A stretch of DNA of 64,000 nt from Pseudodesulfovibrio nedwellii (GCF_027923765.1 NZ_AP026709.1:615501-679500); one strand, 5' to 3'. Positions 34,301 through 43,594 are shown, counted from the stretch's first letter. Translations and numbers: made by a program. Notes: generated from the letters alone by a model not told the origin.

Positions 34301-35518
34301 ATGAGCAATAAATTTGATGAAATAGTAAAAAAAGAAAACGCCCTTCTCTGCAACACCTATGGCCGGTATCCGCTGGCTATTTCCAAGGCCAAAGATTGCA
34401 GGTTGTATGATCTTGATGGCAACGAGTATTATGATTTTCTGGCAGGCATCGCAGTATGCAGCCTTGGTCACAGCCGCGAGGATTTGGCAGAAGTCATGGC
34501 CGAACAAGCCAAAAAACTGGTTCATGTTTCCAATTTGTTTTATCAGGAGCCGCAACTAGAACTGGCTGAAAAACTTTTGAGCACATGCAATGCCGGAAAA
34601 GTCTTTTTCTGTAACTCTGGCGCAGAAGCTAACGAAGGAGCCATCAAGCTCGCTCGCAAGTACATGTGCACGGTCAAGAACGAAAATCGCTACGAAATCA
34701 TTACCTTGGAAAAGTCCTTTCATGGCAGGACGTTGTCCACCCTGACGGCGACAGGTCAAACAGGTCCAATCAAGGACGGTTTTTCTCCATTGCCTGAAGG
34801 ATTTATTACGGTTCCCTTTGGTAATGTAAATGCTTTACGTGGGGCTATTGGCAAGAATACGGCTGCAATAATGATTGAGATGGTCCAGGGAGAAGGCGGC
34901 GCTCGTCCTTTGTCGAGCGATTACGTCAATGATATCGTTCAGATATGCAAGGAAAACGGTATCCTTCTTATCGTTGACGAAATTCAGACAGGCGTCTGTC
35001 GGACTGGGAGAATGTGGGCGCACCAACATTACAACATCACGCCCGACATTTTTACTTCTGCCAAAGCTTTGGCCAATGGTCTGCCCATAGGTGCCATGCT
35101 GTGTACAGATGAGCTTGCCAAAGGCTTTACGCTAGGTTCTCATGGCACCACCTTTGGTGGCGGAGCTGTCGTGTCTGCTGTAGCAGCCAAAGTTCTGGAC
35201 ATCATGATCAACGAGAAAATGGCAGAACGCGCATGGGAAATGGGTGAATTTGCCGCAGCAGAAGCACAAAAGCTGAAAGCCAAGTATCCCGATAAAATTG
35301 CTGGAACCCGTGGTCTTGGATTGTTGTTCGGCATTGAACTGACTTTTAATGGTACGAATGTCTGGAAGGCATTGCTTGAGCATAAAATGGTTTGTAACCT
35401 CACTCAAGGGACCATTTTGCGTCTAGTGCCTCCTCTGACTATTACAAAAGAAGATATCACGGTTTTCATGAATGTTTTGGACACGATTCTTGAAACCGTT
35501 GAGATTGAGTCAGCTTGA
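34301..35518 (+). CDS. argD: Acetylornithine aminotransferase
   Basis: A 405-residue class III PLP aminotransferase. Landmarks are FLAGIAVCSLGHSR, FFCNSGAEANEGAIKLARK, FHGRTLSTLTATGQ, LLIVDEIQTGVCRTGRMWAHQH and the PLP lysine in TSAKALANGLPIGAM. In this group it makes N-acetylornithine in arginine synthesis, and some members also act as succinyldiaminopimelate aminotransferase; since dapL is present the latter role is less needed. No other arginine gene is nearby. Confidence 0.92.
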   Translation: MSNKFDEIVKKENALLCNTYGRYPLAISKAKDCRLYDLDGNEYYDFLAGIAVCSLGHSREDLAEVMAEQAKKLVHVSNLFYQEPQLELAEKLLSTCNAGKVFFCNSGAEANEGAIKLARKYMCTVKNENRYEIITLEKSFHGRTLSTLTATGQTGPIKDGFSPLPEGFITVPFGNVNALRGAIGKNTAAIMIEMVQGEGGARPLSSDYVNDIVQICKENGILLIVDEIQTGVCRTGRMWAHQHYNITPDIFTSAKALANGLPIGAMLCTDELAKGFTLGSHGTTFGGGAVVSAVAAKVLDIMINEKMAERAWEMGEFAAAEAQKLKAKYPDKIAGTRGLGLLFGIELTFNGTNVWKALLEHKMVCNLTQGTILRLVPPLTITKEDITVFMNVLDTILETVEIESA

Positions 35519-35563
35519 CCACTCATGGCGTAGAGCGTATCTTTTGCAAAGAGGTACAATGTC

Positions 35564-35776
35564 ATGAGTGGCGTCGCCCCCATAGGTTCGGTCAATGAGT
35601 ATCAGCCCCTTACCCGAGAGGATGAGCGGGAACGCATTGAGCCGGATAATCAGCCTCCTGTGCATGAAAAATCGACAGAAGCTGTGCAGGGAGCTATTCG
35701 TAAGCAGTCCGAAAATGAAACCATTTATGGATTCAAGTACACGGGCAGAGGCTCATTCATCGACAAGGTATTCTAA
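35564..35776 (+). CDS. Small conserved-looking protein of unknown function
   Basis: A 70-residue hydrophilic protein, probably partly disordered, with many charged residues in the centre and a more ordered-looking end (NETIYGFKYTGRGSFIDKVF). AGAGG lies about ten bases upstream of the ATG. No domain is recognised. It follows argD after 45 bases and is followed by a hairpin. Confidence 0.65.
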   Translation: MSGVAPIGSVNEYQPLTREDERERIEPDNQPPVHEKSTEAVQGAIRKQSENETIYGFKYTGRGSFIDKVF

Positions 35777-35804
35777 TTAATACCAACGAGAAAATACATC
35801 ATAT

Positions 35805-35830
35805 AAGGCCGGGACATGGTTCCCGGCCTT
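35805..35830 (+). terminator. Terminator-like hairpin before prmA
   Basis: Ten-base perfect arms (AAGGCCGGGA and complement) with a 6-base loop, but only TT follows. The arm sequence is the same as in the lysA terminator. Termination may be partial. Confidence 0.55.
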
Positions 35831-35860
35831 ACCATATGCAACCATTGGAGACACCACGAT

Positions 35861-36724
35861 ATGTCCACCCTTTTGAAGATTGAAATTGTCATTGCCGACG
35901 AACAGGCTGAAGAGGCCGAAGGATTCATATCCACCAGGGTTGCTCACGGGTGGGAAGAAGGCGAAGCTGAAAATGGTCGTCGAATGACAATCTTTCTTGA
36001 AGATCACCCGTCTGGAAAATTGATTGCACAGGATTTTCAGGCACAGTTTCCAGAAGCATCCGTGACCTTTTCGGAAGAAGAGCCGCAGGATTGGGTCATG
36101 GCATGGAAGGACTTTTTTACCCCTGTCACCTGCGGAGAAACTTTCAAGATTTTCCCACCGTGGCTCAATGAAGATGCAAAAAATGGAACCACACATATTG
36201 TTATTGAACCCAAAATGGCTTTTGGTACCGGTCATCACCCGACCACATCATTGTGTTTGGGGACGATTGGAACATTGGCAAAAGAAAAACACATCCATTC
36301 GGGACAAACTTTTCTCGATCTTGGAACCGGATCTGGTATCCTCGCCATCGGCTTAGCCAAGGCTGGTTTGACCGGTGTGGGCTTGGATATTGACCCGATT
36401 GCCATCCCATGCGCCGTTGAAAATGCAGAGATTAATGACGTTGCAGATTCTGTTGAGATGGCAGTTGGAACCATTGATTGCCTTGACGAAGATGTGAAAT
36501 TTGATCTGATTGTTGCCAACATTCTTTCTGGGCCGCTTATTGAAATTGCTTCAGACATCCTCGCTCATATTGCTCCCGGCGGTTCTCTTGTTCTCTCTGG
36601 AATTTTGGCCGAAAAGCAATCTGATGCCGTGGCCCAGGCTTATGACAGACGAGGAATAGGCATGCCGCAACGTTTTGTTGAAGGCGAATGGGTCTGCCTT
36701 GTCTGGGAAAACATCAAGAGATAG
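35861..36724 (+). CDS. prmA: Ribosomal protein L11 methyltransferase
   Basis: A 287-residue SAM-dependent methyltransferase that trimethylates L11. The N-terminal substrate domain is followed by KMAFGTGHHPTTSLCL, SAM motif FLDLGTGSGILAIGLAKAG, and VANILSGPLIEIA (the NPPY-like post-motif is here NIL, as usual for PrmA). A GGAG motif precedes the ATG. The next gene starts 5 bases after its stop. Confidence 0.93.
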   Translation: MSTLLKIEIVIADEQAEEAEGFISTRVAHGWEEGEAENGRRMTIFLEDHPSGKLIAQDFQAQFPEASVTFSEEEPQDWVMAWKDFFTPVTCGETFKIFPPWLNEDAKNGTTHIVIEPKMAFGTGHHPTTSLCLGTIGTLAKEKHIHSGQTFLDLGTGSGILAIGLAKAGLTGVGLDIDPIAIPCAVENAEINDVADSVEMAVGTIDCLDEDVKFDLIVANILSGPLIEIASDILAHIAPGGSLVLSGILAEKQSDAVAQAYDRRGIGMPQRFVEGEWVCLVWENIKR

Positions 36725-36729
36725 TGCCC

Positions 36730-37380
36730 ATGTCTCAAGCTGACACGATTTTAGGCATGTATGAAGCCATGCACGCTGCACTTGGCGATAGCGATTGGTG
36801 GCCCGGCGAAACACCTTTCGAAATTTCGATAGGGGCTATCCTGACACAGAATACGAACTGGACGAATGTTGAAAAGGCCATCGACAATCTCAAGAATGCT
36901 GACTTGCTGTCGCCTAAAGCGATGCATGATCTGGATATCCATGAATTGGCAGAATTGATTCGTCCGGCTGGATATTACAATATTAAGGCTCGTCGAATAT
37001 TTAATTTTCTTAAATTTCTGAAAAATGAAGTTTCTTACAATTTACTAGCATTAAAAGAATACTCTTTGGAAAATGTTCGTCCAAAAATACTCGGCGTCAA
37101 TGGAATTGGGCCGGAAACAGCCGATGCTATTCTTTTGTATGCACTTGATTTTCCAACCTTTGTTGTTGATGCGTACACAGCCCGGCTTGCCCACAGGCAT
37201 GGACTGGCTTTCGAAGGAATTGATTACCACGAGCTTCAATCTCTTTTCATGGACGTTTTGCCGCAAGATGTGGCAATGTACAATGAATACCACGCCCTTA
37301 TAGTCCGTATCGGCAAGGATTGGTGTAAAAAAAAACAAGGGCTGTGTGACACCTGCCCCCTGAAACACTTTTTAGAGTAA
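36730..37380 (+). CDS. Endonuclease III-like DNA glycosylase (MagIII-like, probably monofunctional)
   Basis: A 216-residue HhH-GPD protein for base excision repair. The catalytic Asp is Asp147 (FVVDAYTARL). The position of the Nth lysine nucleophile in the hairpin motif is Glu129 (NGIGPETADAILLYA), so it should act as a glycosylase without AP-lyase activity. The N-terminal part (WWPGETPF, then GAILTQNTNWTNVEKAI) is close to the 3-methyladenine glycosylase MagIII of Helicobacter. The C-terminus keeps three cysteines (WCKKKQGLCDTCPL) of the iron-sulfur site but lacks the fourth, so a cluster may be absent or have another ligand. Confidence 0.85.
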   Translation: MSQADTILGMYEAMHAALGDSDWWPGETPFEISIGAILTQNTNWTNVEKAIDNLKNADLLSPKAMHDLDIHELAELIRPAGYYNIKARRIFNFLKFLKNEVSYNLLALKEYSLENVRPKILGVNGIGPETADAILLYALDFPTFVVDAYTARLAHRHGLAFEGIDYHELQSLFMDVLPQDVAMYNEYHALIVRIGKDWCKKKQGLCDTCPLKHFLE

Positions 37381-37388
37381 CAGACTGA

Positions 37389-38495
37389 ATGTATAAGCAT
37401 TTCCTACTTATTCTCCTTATGACTTTACTCCTGACCGGCGTTATCTTTGCTCAAGATGAAGGTGATATGTTGCATGAATCATTGCAACAGGAGCACGAAC
37501 GTGCTGACGAGAATGAACAAAAAGTTCGTGATTTGACTCGGAAGGCCGGACGAATTTCAACCCGCCTTTCGGACATCGAACACGATGTGAAGTATTTGCA
37601 GGGAAAGATTCGCAAGCAGGAAAGATTTCTCAGCAAGATTAAAGAGAATGAACGCAAAGCTCGACAGGATCATTTTGCACTGGAAGAGGAAAAGCAACGG
37701 ATATCCCTTGAGCTTTCCGGCTTGATGCAAACCTTGTGGCCCGTCCATTTACAAAATGTGCGTGCGCGATTTGAAGGCGTGGACAGTTGGGCCATGTTTG
37801 ATCGTCGATTCAACTGGTTGGCTGAAATCTATGGTGCAACCAGTGATAAATTAAACGAAGCACATAAAAATTCTGAACAAATTGCCAAAAATCTTGAACA
37901 ACAACGACTTTTGGAAGTTGAGGCCGAAAAACAACTCGCCAGTATCAACAAAAACAAAGATCGTCTGTTGGGCAACAAATATTCACTTCGAAAAAATCTA
38001 AAAACGATTCGTAAACAACGACAGGACGTTGAAACAGAGTTGACAGATATTCTTTCGACGATTGAAGATCTCAAGTATCAGTTACAATCACAAAAAACAA
38101 AACGGTTTTCCTTATATAAACGCACCCTTCCCTGGCCTGTTCAAGGTCGGTTGGTGTCTGGTTTCAACCTCCGAGCAAAGCCACCGGTACGAGGATTGGT
38201 CATCAGGACTAAAGATGGTGCCAACGTTCAAGCTGTTTTTTGGGGTAAAGTGGTTCATAACGACACTTTGCGAGGTTTTGGGCATGTGGTGATTCTTTAT
38301 CATGGATATGATTACTACAGTCTTTATGCTTATTTAGCGGATACATTTGTCAGAAATGGACAAGAGGTTGAGAAAGATGAACCCTTGGGTACTGTTGGTT
38401 TTTATCCCAAGGCCGATGGGCCGGGATTGTATTTTGAATTGCGTTTTCATCAAAAACCAATTAATCCAAGAAATTGGTTAACAGCCTTAAAATGA
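37389..38495 (+). CDS. EnvC-like murein hydrolase activator, degenerate M23 domain
   Basis: A 368-residue periplasmic protein: signal peptide (about residues 1-21), long coiled coil (about residues 25-240), then a LytM/M23-like domain. The metal ligands of active M23 peptidases are missing: the first His-x3-Asp site reads VRGLVIRT and the HxH motif reads YFELRF. This fits EnvC and its relatives, which activate amidases during cell division rather than cut peptidoglycan. It leads a three-gene set with a C-terminal processing protease and a polysaccharide deacetylase. Confidence 0.88.
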   Translation: MYKHFLLILLMTLLLTGVIFAQDEGDMLHESLQQEHERADENEQKVRDLTRKAGRISTRLSDIEHDVKYLQGKIRKQERFLSKIKENERKARQDHFALEEEKQRISLELSGLMQTLWPVHLQNVRARFEGVDSWAMFDRRFNWLAEIYGATSDKLNEAHKNSEQIAKNLEQQRLLEVEAEKQLASINKNKDRLLGNKYSLRKNLKTIRKQRQDVETELTDILSTIEDLKYQLQSQKTKRFSLYKRTLPWPVQGRLVSGFNLRAKPPVRGLVIRTKDGANVQAVFWGKVVHNDTLRGFGHVVILYHGYDYYSLYAYLADTFVRNGQEVEKDEPLGTVGFYPKADGPGLYFELRFHQKPINPRNWLTALK

Positions 38496-38546
38496 TAATC
38501 GTTAACCCTTTATAATACTCAGGACTCCGTTTTTCGGGAGGCTTTC

Positions 38547-39833
38547 ATGCGCGTCACGCTTTGGATAGTTACATTTCTTCTTCTTTTTACCCTTACCATC
38601 GCCCCTGCGCCGTCTATGGCAGGCAGGGAAGATCATTTTGAGGCGCTTAAACGCTTCTCCCAAATTCTCGACCTGGTTGAAGGGCACTACGTAAAGCCGA
38701 TTTCCAAAAAGGAACTCATCGACAATTCCATCAAGGGAATGATCGAACAGCTGGACCCCCATTCTGCCTATCTGACTCCGGAAGATTTCAAGGAAATGCA
38801 GGTTGATACCGCTGGTAAATTTAGTGGCATCGGAATTGAAATCAGTCAGGAACAGGGCCGTATTCTTGTGGTCTCCCCTATTGAAGACACTCCTGCATAC
38901 AAGGCAGGCCTGCTTGCTGGCGATCTTATTCTTGAAATCAACGGTGAGTCGACTCAAGGTATGACATTGATGGACGCGGTAAAGCGGATTCGCGGAGAGA
39001 AAGGAACGACAGTTACCTTGCTCATTCTGCATAAGGAATCCAACAAACCCGTTGAAGTGCCTATCGTTCGTGGCACCATTCCCATCGTCAACGTCAAGAG
39101 CCAGTCTCTTGAAGACGGGTATTTATACCTACGTCTGACTAAGTTCCAAGAATCATCCACACGGAATCTGCGTGAAGAGATCGAAAAGTATCAGAAGAAT
39201 CACACCCTTAAAGGTATTGTTTTCGACTTGAGAAACAACCCTGGCGGTCTTCTTGGTCAGGCGGTTTCCGTCGCGGACACCTTTATTGAAGATGGTACCA
39301 TTGTTTACATTCAAGGCAAGGACAAGGCCAACCGTAAGGACTTCTATGCCACCAAGAATTCTAATGAAATCAAGGTGCCTCTTGTCACGCTGATCAACGC
39401 CGGTTCTGCTTCGGCTTCCGAGATCGTGGCTGGTGCGCTGCAAGATCACCACCGTTCTCTCATTGTTGGTGAAGGTTCCTTCGGCAAGGGCTCAGTACAA
39501 ACCATTATTCCCATGTCTGACGGTTCTGGCATCAAGCTGACAACCGCGTTGTACTACACTCCTAGCGGACGTTCCATTCAGGCTACAGGGATTGAACCTG
39601 ATCTTCGTATTCCTTTCGTGGCACCAAATAAGGATGACGATGCAGGAATGCGCGATAGGTTTACCCTTCGTGAAAAGGACTTGACCAGACATCTTGAGAA
39701 CGGCTCTAAGTCGTCCAAGAGCGGCAAGGATGCTGACGCTGAAAAGGCCAAGGATATGCTTGCTCGTGACAACCAGATTCGTATGGCTTTGGAATTGGTA
39801 AAAAGTCTGCCGAAACTGAGAGAAATCAGATAA
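38547..39833 (+). CDS. S41 family C-terminal processing peptidase
   Basis: A 428-residue exported serine protease with signal peptide (residues about 1-25), a PDZ domain (about 95-175) and the S41 catalytic domain. The Ser nucleophile lies in NAGSASASEIVAGAL and the Lys base in GEGSFGKGSVQT, the CtpA dyad. The C-terminus is an added Lys/Ser-rich segment. A GGGAGG motif precedes the ATG. It probably trims or degrades periplasmic proteins connected with the cell wall. Confidence 0.93.
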   Translation: MRVTLWIVTFLLLFTLTIAPAPSMAGREDHFEALKRFSQILDLVEGHYVKPISKKELIDNSIKGMIEQLDPHSAYLTPEDFKEMQVDTAGKFSGIGIEISQEQGRILVVSPIEDTPAYKAGLLAGDLILEINGESTQGMTLMDAVKRIRGEKGTTVTLLILHKESNKPVEVPIVRGTIPIVNVKSQSLEDGYLYLRLTKFQESSTRNLREEIEKYQKNHTLKGIVFDLRNNPGGLLGQAVSVADTFIEDGTIVYIQGKDKANRKDFYATKNSNEIKVPLVTLINAGSASASEIVAGALQDHHRSLIVGEGSFGKGSVQTIIPMSDGSGIKLTTALYYTPSGRSIQATGIEPDLRIPFVAPNKDDDAGMRDRFTLREKDLTRHLENGSKSSKSGKDADAEKAKDMLARDNQIRMALELVKSLPKLREIR

Positions 39834-39851
39834 ATAAGGAAGACCGTTCCC

Positions 39852-41102
39852 ATGGACGATAGCTCTTCTGAACAGACCGATAACAAGACCGGGCTCGATG
39901 GATTCTTGCAAAGGATCTATCGGCCCGGTCCTCTCGTTTTTCTTTTCACCGTCGCTTTTCTGGGACTTATTTCCTTTGGGTACTTCCTTGTGACAGAAGA
40001 GACTCCTCCGCCAGCGGTTTTGGCGTCAGCTCCGACTTCTAAAGTGCAACCAACAATCATTCCGGTCAAGCGGACTCCTGTGGTCAAAGAATACGAAGAA
40101 GAGACCGCCGAGATGGAAGATTTCGTCAAGCAGACAGATTTCGCTATCCTTGAAACATTGCGAGAACTTGCCGTTGCCATGAGTGACCTTGATTTGGTGG
40201 ACGTGGTGCTTCGTCAGCATGAAGGGCACAGCTATCATTATCAAGTGTTGCAACTCCCTAGAGTAAAAGACAGAAATAAATTTCTTGTAACCTTGAGAAG
40301 ACATATTTTTGAGCGTTTGCCTGACGCAATTCTTCTCGATAACGGGGATAACGAAGCCATTATTCGAATTAATGACCTCCCCACGCACCGGTTATTGTTG
40401 GAAGCGAAACCTGAAATTATTGTTCGCCCAGAAGCAAAAAAACCAAAATTGGCTATTGTTATAGATGACATTGGCGAGAATCACGCCGTCCTTAAAGGAT
40501 TGCTTGACCTTGATCTGCCTTTGACTTTTGCGGTCTGGCCTCATGCAAGCCATACAGAGGATTCCATTTCTCTCATCGGCTTAAAAAATCGTGATTTAAT
40601 TATCCATTTCCCCATGGAACCTAAGGGATATCCCAAAGTTAAACCGGGTGAAGACGCCCTTTTTGTTAATATGACCACAGCTCAAATTCAGCAGCAGATT
40701 GTTGAAAATTTGAGCAGAGTTCCGCAGGCTATAGGGGTCAACAATCACATGGGATCTCGTTTCACGGCTTTCTCTCCCGGAATGACGACCGCCTTGACAG
40801 AGTTCAAGCGACGTGGGTTATTCTTTTTGGACAGCATGACATCTGCCCAAAGCGTTGGTCGGCAGACCGCTCAAGACGTTGGAATACCCTTCTACAAACG
40901 TGACATCTTTTTGGATAACGTCAAGGACGTGAACGCCATTGTTCATCAACTCAAAAAAACTGAACGAGTAGCAGCCCGTCAAGGAACTGCCATTGCTATC
41001 GGACATCCATATAAAGAGACCTTGGCAGCTCTGAAACAATGGCAAGCAGATAGAAAACCATCGGTTCAAATCATTTCTCTTTCACAAATTTCACCGAAAT
41101 AA
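39852..41102 (+). CDS. Divergent polysaccharide deacetylase family protein
   Basis: A 416-residue protein with one N-terminal transmembrane helix (about residues 28-46), a linker and a C-terminal NodB-like domain. The domain shows AIVIDDIGENHAVLKGLLDLDLPLTFAVWPHAS, HFPMEPKGYPK, NNHMGSRFT and the end AIGHPYKETLAAL. These match the divergent deacetylase family (DUF610) that commonly follows envC and ctpA genes. The substrate is presumably a cell-wall or surface glycan. Confidence 0.9.
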   Translation: MDDSSSEQTDNKTGLDGFLQRIYRPGPLVFLFTVAFLGLISFGYFLVTEETPPPAVLASAPTSKVQPTIIPVKRTPVVKEYEEETAEMEDFVKQTDFAILETLRELAVAMSDLDLVDVVLRQHEGHSYHYQVLQLPRVKDRNKFLVTLRRHIFERLPDAILLDNGDNEAIIRINDLPTHRLLLEAKPEIIVRPEAKKPKLAIVIDDIGENHAVLKGLLDLDLPLTFAVWPHASHTEDSISLIGLKNRDLIIHFPMEPKGYPKVKPGEDALFVNMTTAQIQQQIVENLSRVPQAIGVNNHMGSRFTAFSPGMTTALTEFKRRGLFFLDSMTSAQSVGRQTAQDVGIPFYKRDIFLDNVKDVNAIVHQLKKTERVAARQGTAIAIGHPYKETLAALKQWQADRKPSVQIISLSQISPK

Positions 41103-41131
41103 GTCACTTTCCTAGCCTGCCTGCTTTTTTC

Positions 41132-41162
41132 AACAGGGAATATCTGTACGATGTTCCCTGTT
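41132..41162 (+). other. Hairpin after the deacetylase gene
   Basis: Nine-base arms AACAGGGAA and TTCCCTGTT with a 13-base loop. The T run lies before, not after, the stem, so it is a weak terminator at best. The rest of 41163-41376 is AT-rich with no gene seen. Confidence 0.4.
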
Positions 41163-41376
41163 AGCTTAATAGAAATATGTATTTTGTTTGATTGCTTTGA
41201 ATCCGCTGTTTTTATTGTTATATGTAGTGATGTTGATATTGATATTTGAAAAAATCATGTAATTCTCTAGAAAATTTCGACTGAATTTACGCCTTTTTAT
41301 TGCCTAATTTGGGACTCCCGTGTAAAAATGTATTTAAGCAATTATCCGTTTTGGTCGATAAGAGAGCATTGAACCC

Positions 41377-41390
41377 GGCCCGCTTTTTGC
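41377..41390 (+). promoter_or_regulatory. Sigma-54-type promoter of fliM
   Basis: GG at 41377-41378 and GC at 41389-41390 are exactly 10 bases apart, in the context CGGCCCGCTTTTTGCTA, which fits the -24/-12 consensus TGGCACG-N4-TTGCA at the invariant positions. A start near 41402 would leave a leader of about 70 bases with a small hairpin (CCGGCATAGCCGG). Flagellar genes of Desulfovibrio are commonly sigma-54 dependent. Confidence 0.6.
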
Positions 41391-41472
41391 TAACGTATTA
41401 AAGGTATTCAAATTTCCGGCATAGCCGGTGAAAAACGGGCCGAATATTCGGCAAAAATGAGGCTTTCTCCCA

Positions 41473-42450
41473 ATGAGCAAAATCCTCGAACAAGATGAAG
41501 TTGATGCCCTGCTCCGAGGTTTATCCGGTGGGGACGTCGAAACGGAAACCGAGATACCGGAGGACGATACCGGTGTTGTCGCATTTGATCTGGCCAATCA
41601 GGACAGAATCATTCGCGGTCGCATGCCCGTCCTTGAGATTGTCAACGATCGTTTCGCACGTCTGTGCACCAATGCGCTGGCTAATACCATGCGTAAACGT
41701 GTGGACATCAATCCCATCTCTATCGATATGTCCAAGTTCGGTGACTTCATGCGTTCTTTGCCGGTCCCGACGTCCATTTCCATTTTTAAGATGGACCCAC
41801 TTCGAGGAAATGCCCTGCTAGTGGTCGATTCCAGGCTTGTTTTTGCCTTAGTCGAAAACTTTTTTGGTGGTGCCGGTAGCCAACCTAAGGTTGAGGGCCG
41901 TGATTTTACGCCCATCGAACAGGCTATTGTCGAGCGTGTGGTGAAGATTGCTTTGGCAAATATGGAAGAATCGTGGAAGCCCGTGCATGAAGTCCATGTG
42001 GAAATGGTTCGTACCGAGGTTAATCCACAGTTCGCAGCCATTGTCCCCCCATCAGACGTTGTTATTGTCGTCACGTTTGAAGTTGAGTTGGAAAACGCCA
42101 TTGGTTCTCTCATTGTCTGTCTTCCTTATGCGACAATGGAACCTATCCGTTCGAAGTTGCATGCATCTTTCCAATCTGAACGTCTTGAAGTCGATCACGT
42201 TTGGATTAATCGTTTCAAAGAACGTCTCATGGAAACACCTGTCGAAATGGTCATTCGCATGGGACGGACTTCCATTAGTGGTCGTCAGTTGCTCTATCTT
42301 CAGGAAGGCGACATTATTCTTCTCGATACAGATGAAGATGAACTGTTGGAGGCTGAAGTCGAAGGAATTCGTAAGTTTCACGGCTTGCCCGGTCGCGTAA
42401 AGGGTAACAAGTCTTTTCAGGTGATCAAGGAAGAAGAAATCCGTTTCTAA
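41473..42450 (+). CDS. fliM: Flagellar motor switch protein FliM
   Basis: A 325-residue C-ring protein. The N-terminal CheY-binding motif is ILEQDEVDALLRGL, the middle domain carries FGDFMRSLPVPTSISIFKM and FFGGAG, and the C-terminal SpoA domain ends with GRQLLYLQEGDIILLD. It sets motor rotation direction with FliG and FliN. It stands alone here: no other flagellar gene adjoins, and it has its own promoter and terminator. Confidence 0.95.
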   Translation: MSKILEQDEVDALLRGLSGGDVETETEIPEDDTGVVAFDLANQDRIIRGRMPVLEIVNDRFARLCTNALANTMRKRVDINPISIDMSKFGDFMRSLPVPTSISIFKMDPLRGNALLVVDSRLVFALVENFFGGAGSQPKVEGRDFTPIEQAIVERVVKIALANMEESWKPVHEVHVEMVRTEVNPQFAAIVPPSDVVIVVTFEVELENAIGSLIVCLPYATMEPIRSKLHASFQSERLEVDHVWINRFKERLMETPVEMVIRMGRTSISGRQLLYLQEGDIILLDTDEDELLEAEVEGIRKFHGLPGRVKGNKSFQVIKEEEIRF

Positions 42451-42473
42451 TTTTCTACAAGAAGCTATTTATC

Positions 42474-42499
42474 GAGCCGCTCCATGCGGCTCTTTTTTT
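42474..42499 (+). terminator. Intrinsic terminator after fliM
   Basis: Seven-base arms GAGCCGC and GCGGCTC, loop TCCAT and seven T. Confidence 0.92.
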
Positions 42500-42581
42500 A
42501 TGATCAAAGACCGAAACACCTTGACTTTGCACCTTTCAATTGGTCAAAATTTGTCCTAATTTGAGAGAAGGAGCCTGTTTC

Positions 42582-43532
42582 ATGAAAAAGATTTTGTTGA
42601 TTTTGGCTGTGAGTCTATTGCTTGCCGCCACCGCATTCGCTGGTAAATCCTATGTTGTTTCCGTGACCCAGATTGTTGAACATCCGGCCTTGGATGCCAT
42701 GCGTAATGGTGTTGCTGATCGACTTAAAGAGAAAGGCATTGATGTCACATTCAATGTTCATATCGCCCAAGGTAATTCCGCCACCAACGTTCAAATCATT
42801 GGACAAATTATGGGCGAACAGCCTGATGTCGTCTTGGCCATCGCCACTCCCGGCGCACAGGCAGCTGCACAAAAAATTCATGATCGTCCTATAGTTTTTA
42901 CTGGTGTAACTGATCCGGTAGATGCAGGACTGGTCAAAGATCTGCAAAACAGTGATGGCAAAAATGTGACAGGCATGTCCGATTTTAGCCCCATGGACAA
43001 ACATGTGGCTTTAATTCAGGAAATTGTGCCTTCCACAAAGACTATCGGTGTCATTTATAACGCTGGCGAGCCTAATTCTGTGGCTCTCGTCAGTGCGCTC
43101 CGTGAAAATGTAGCCAAGGCTGGATTGAGCCTTGAAGAGGCCACTATTGCAAATTCAAGCGGCGTGTATCAGGCTGCCAAAAGCCTGATCGGGCGCTGTG
43201 ATGTAGTGTATATCCCGACTGACAATACGGCTATTTCTGCTTTGGAATCAGCCATCAAAGTCTGTACACAAAGTCAAGTTCCCCTGATTGTTGGAGATGT
43301 CGATTCCGTTGCTCGTGGTGCAATTGCTGCCGTGGCTGTCGACTATTATAAAATGGGATTGCAAACCGGTGATATGGTTGCCAAAATACTTGTGGACGGT
43401 GTGAAGCCTTCCGACATGCCAATCGAGTTCCTCAATGATCTCAAATTGCATGTGAACAAAAAGGCCGCAATTTCCATGGGCGTTACCCTGCCAGAATCTA
43501 CTATAAGCCGTGCAGCCAAGATTATTGAGTAG
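42582..43532 (+). CDS. ABC transporter substrate-binding protein (TrpX-like)
   Basis: A 316-residue periplasmic protein with a cleavable signal peptide (about residues 1-20, AFAGKS). The sequence (VTQIVEHPALDAMRNGV, then DVVLAIATPGAQAA, FTGVTDPVDAGLV and IPTDNTAISALESAI) matches the ABC_sub_bind family that includes the tryptophan-binding TrpX. The cargo could be an aromatic amino acid or another small organic compound. GAAGGAG precedes the ATG at 42582. A terminator before the permease gene suggests it is made in excess over the membrane parts. Confidence 0.88.
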   Translation: MKKILLILAVSLLLAATAFAGKSYVVSVTQIVEHPALDAMRNGVADRLKEKGIDVTFNVHIAQGNSATNVQIIGQIMGEQPDVVLAIATPGAQAAAQKIHDRPIVFTGVTDPVDAGLVKDLQNSDGKNVTGMSDFSPMDKHVALIQEIVPSTKTIGVIYNAGEPNSVALVSALRENVAKAGLSLEEATIANSSGVYQAAKSLIGRCDVVYIPTDNTAISALESAIKVCTQSQVPLIVGDVDSVARGAIAAVAVDYYKMGLQTGDMVAKILVDGVKPSDMPIEFLNDLKLHVNKKAAISMGVTLPESTISRAAKIIE

Positions 43533-43566
43533 CCTCGCATTTGCTTATTCTGTCTAATAAGTATAA

Positions 43567-43594
43567 AAGGCGCGTTGCTTAAACGCGCCTTTTT
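43567..43594 (+). terminator. Intra-operon terminator between binding protein and permease
   Basis: Ten-base arms AAGGCGCGTT and AACGCGCCTT with a 5-base loop and T run. Partial read-through would give less permease than binding protein. Confidence 0.85.
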
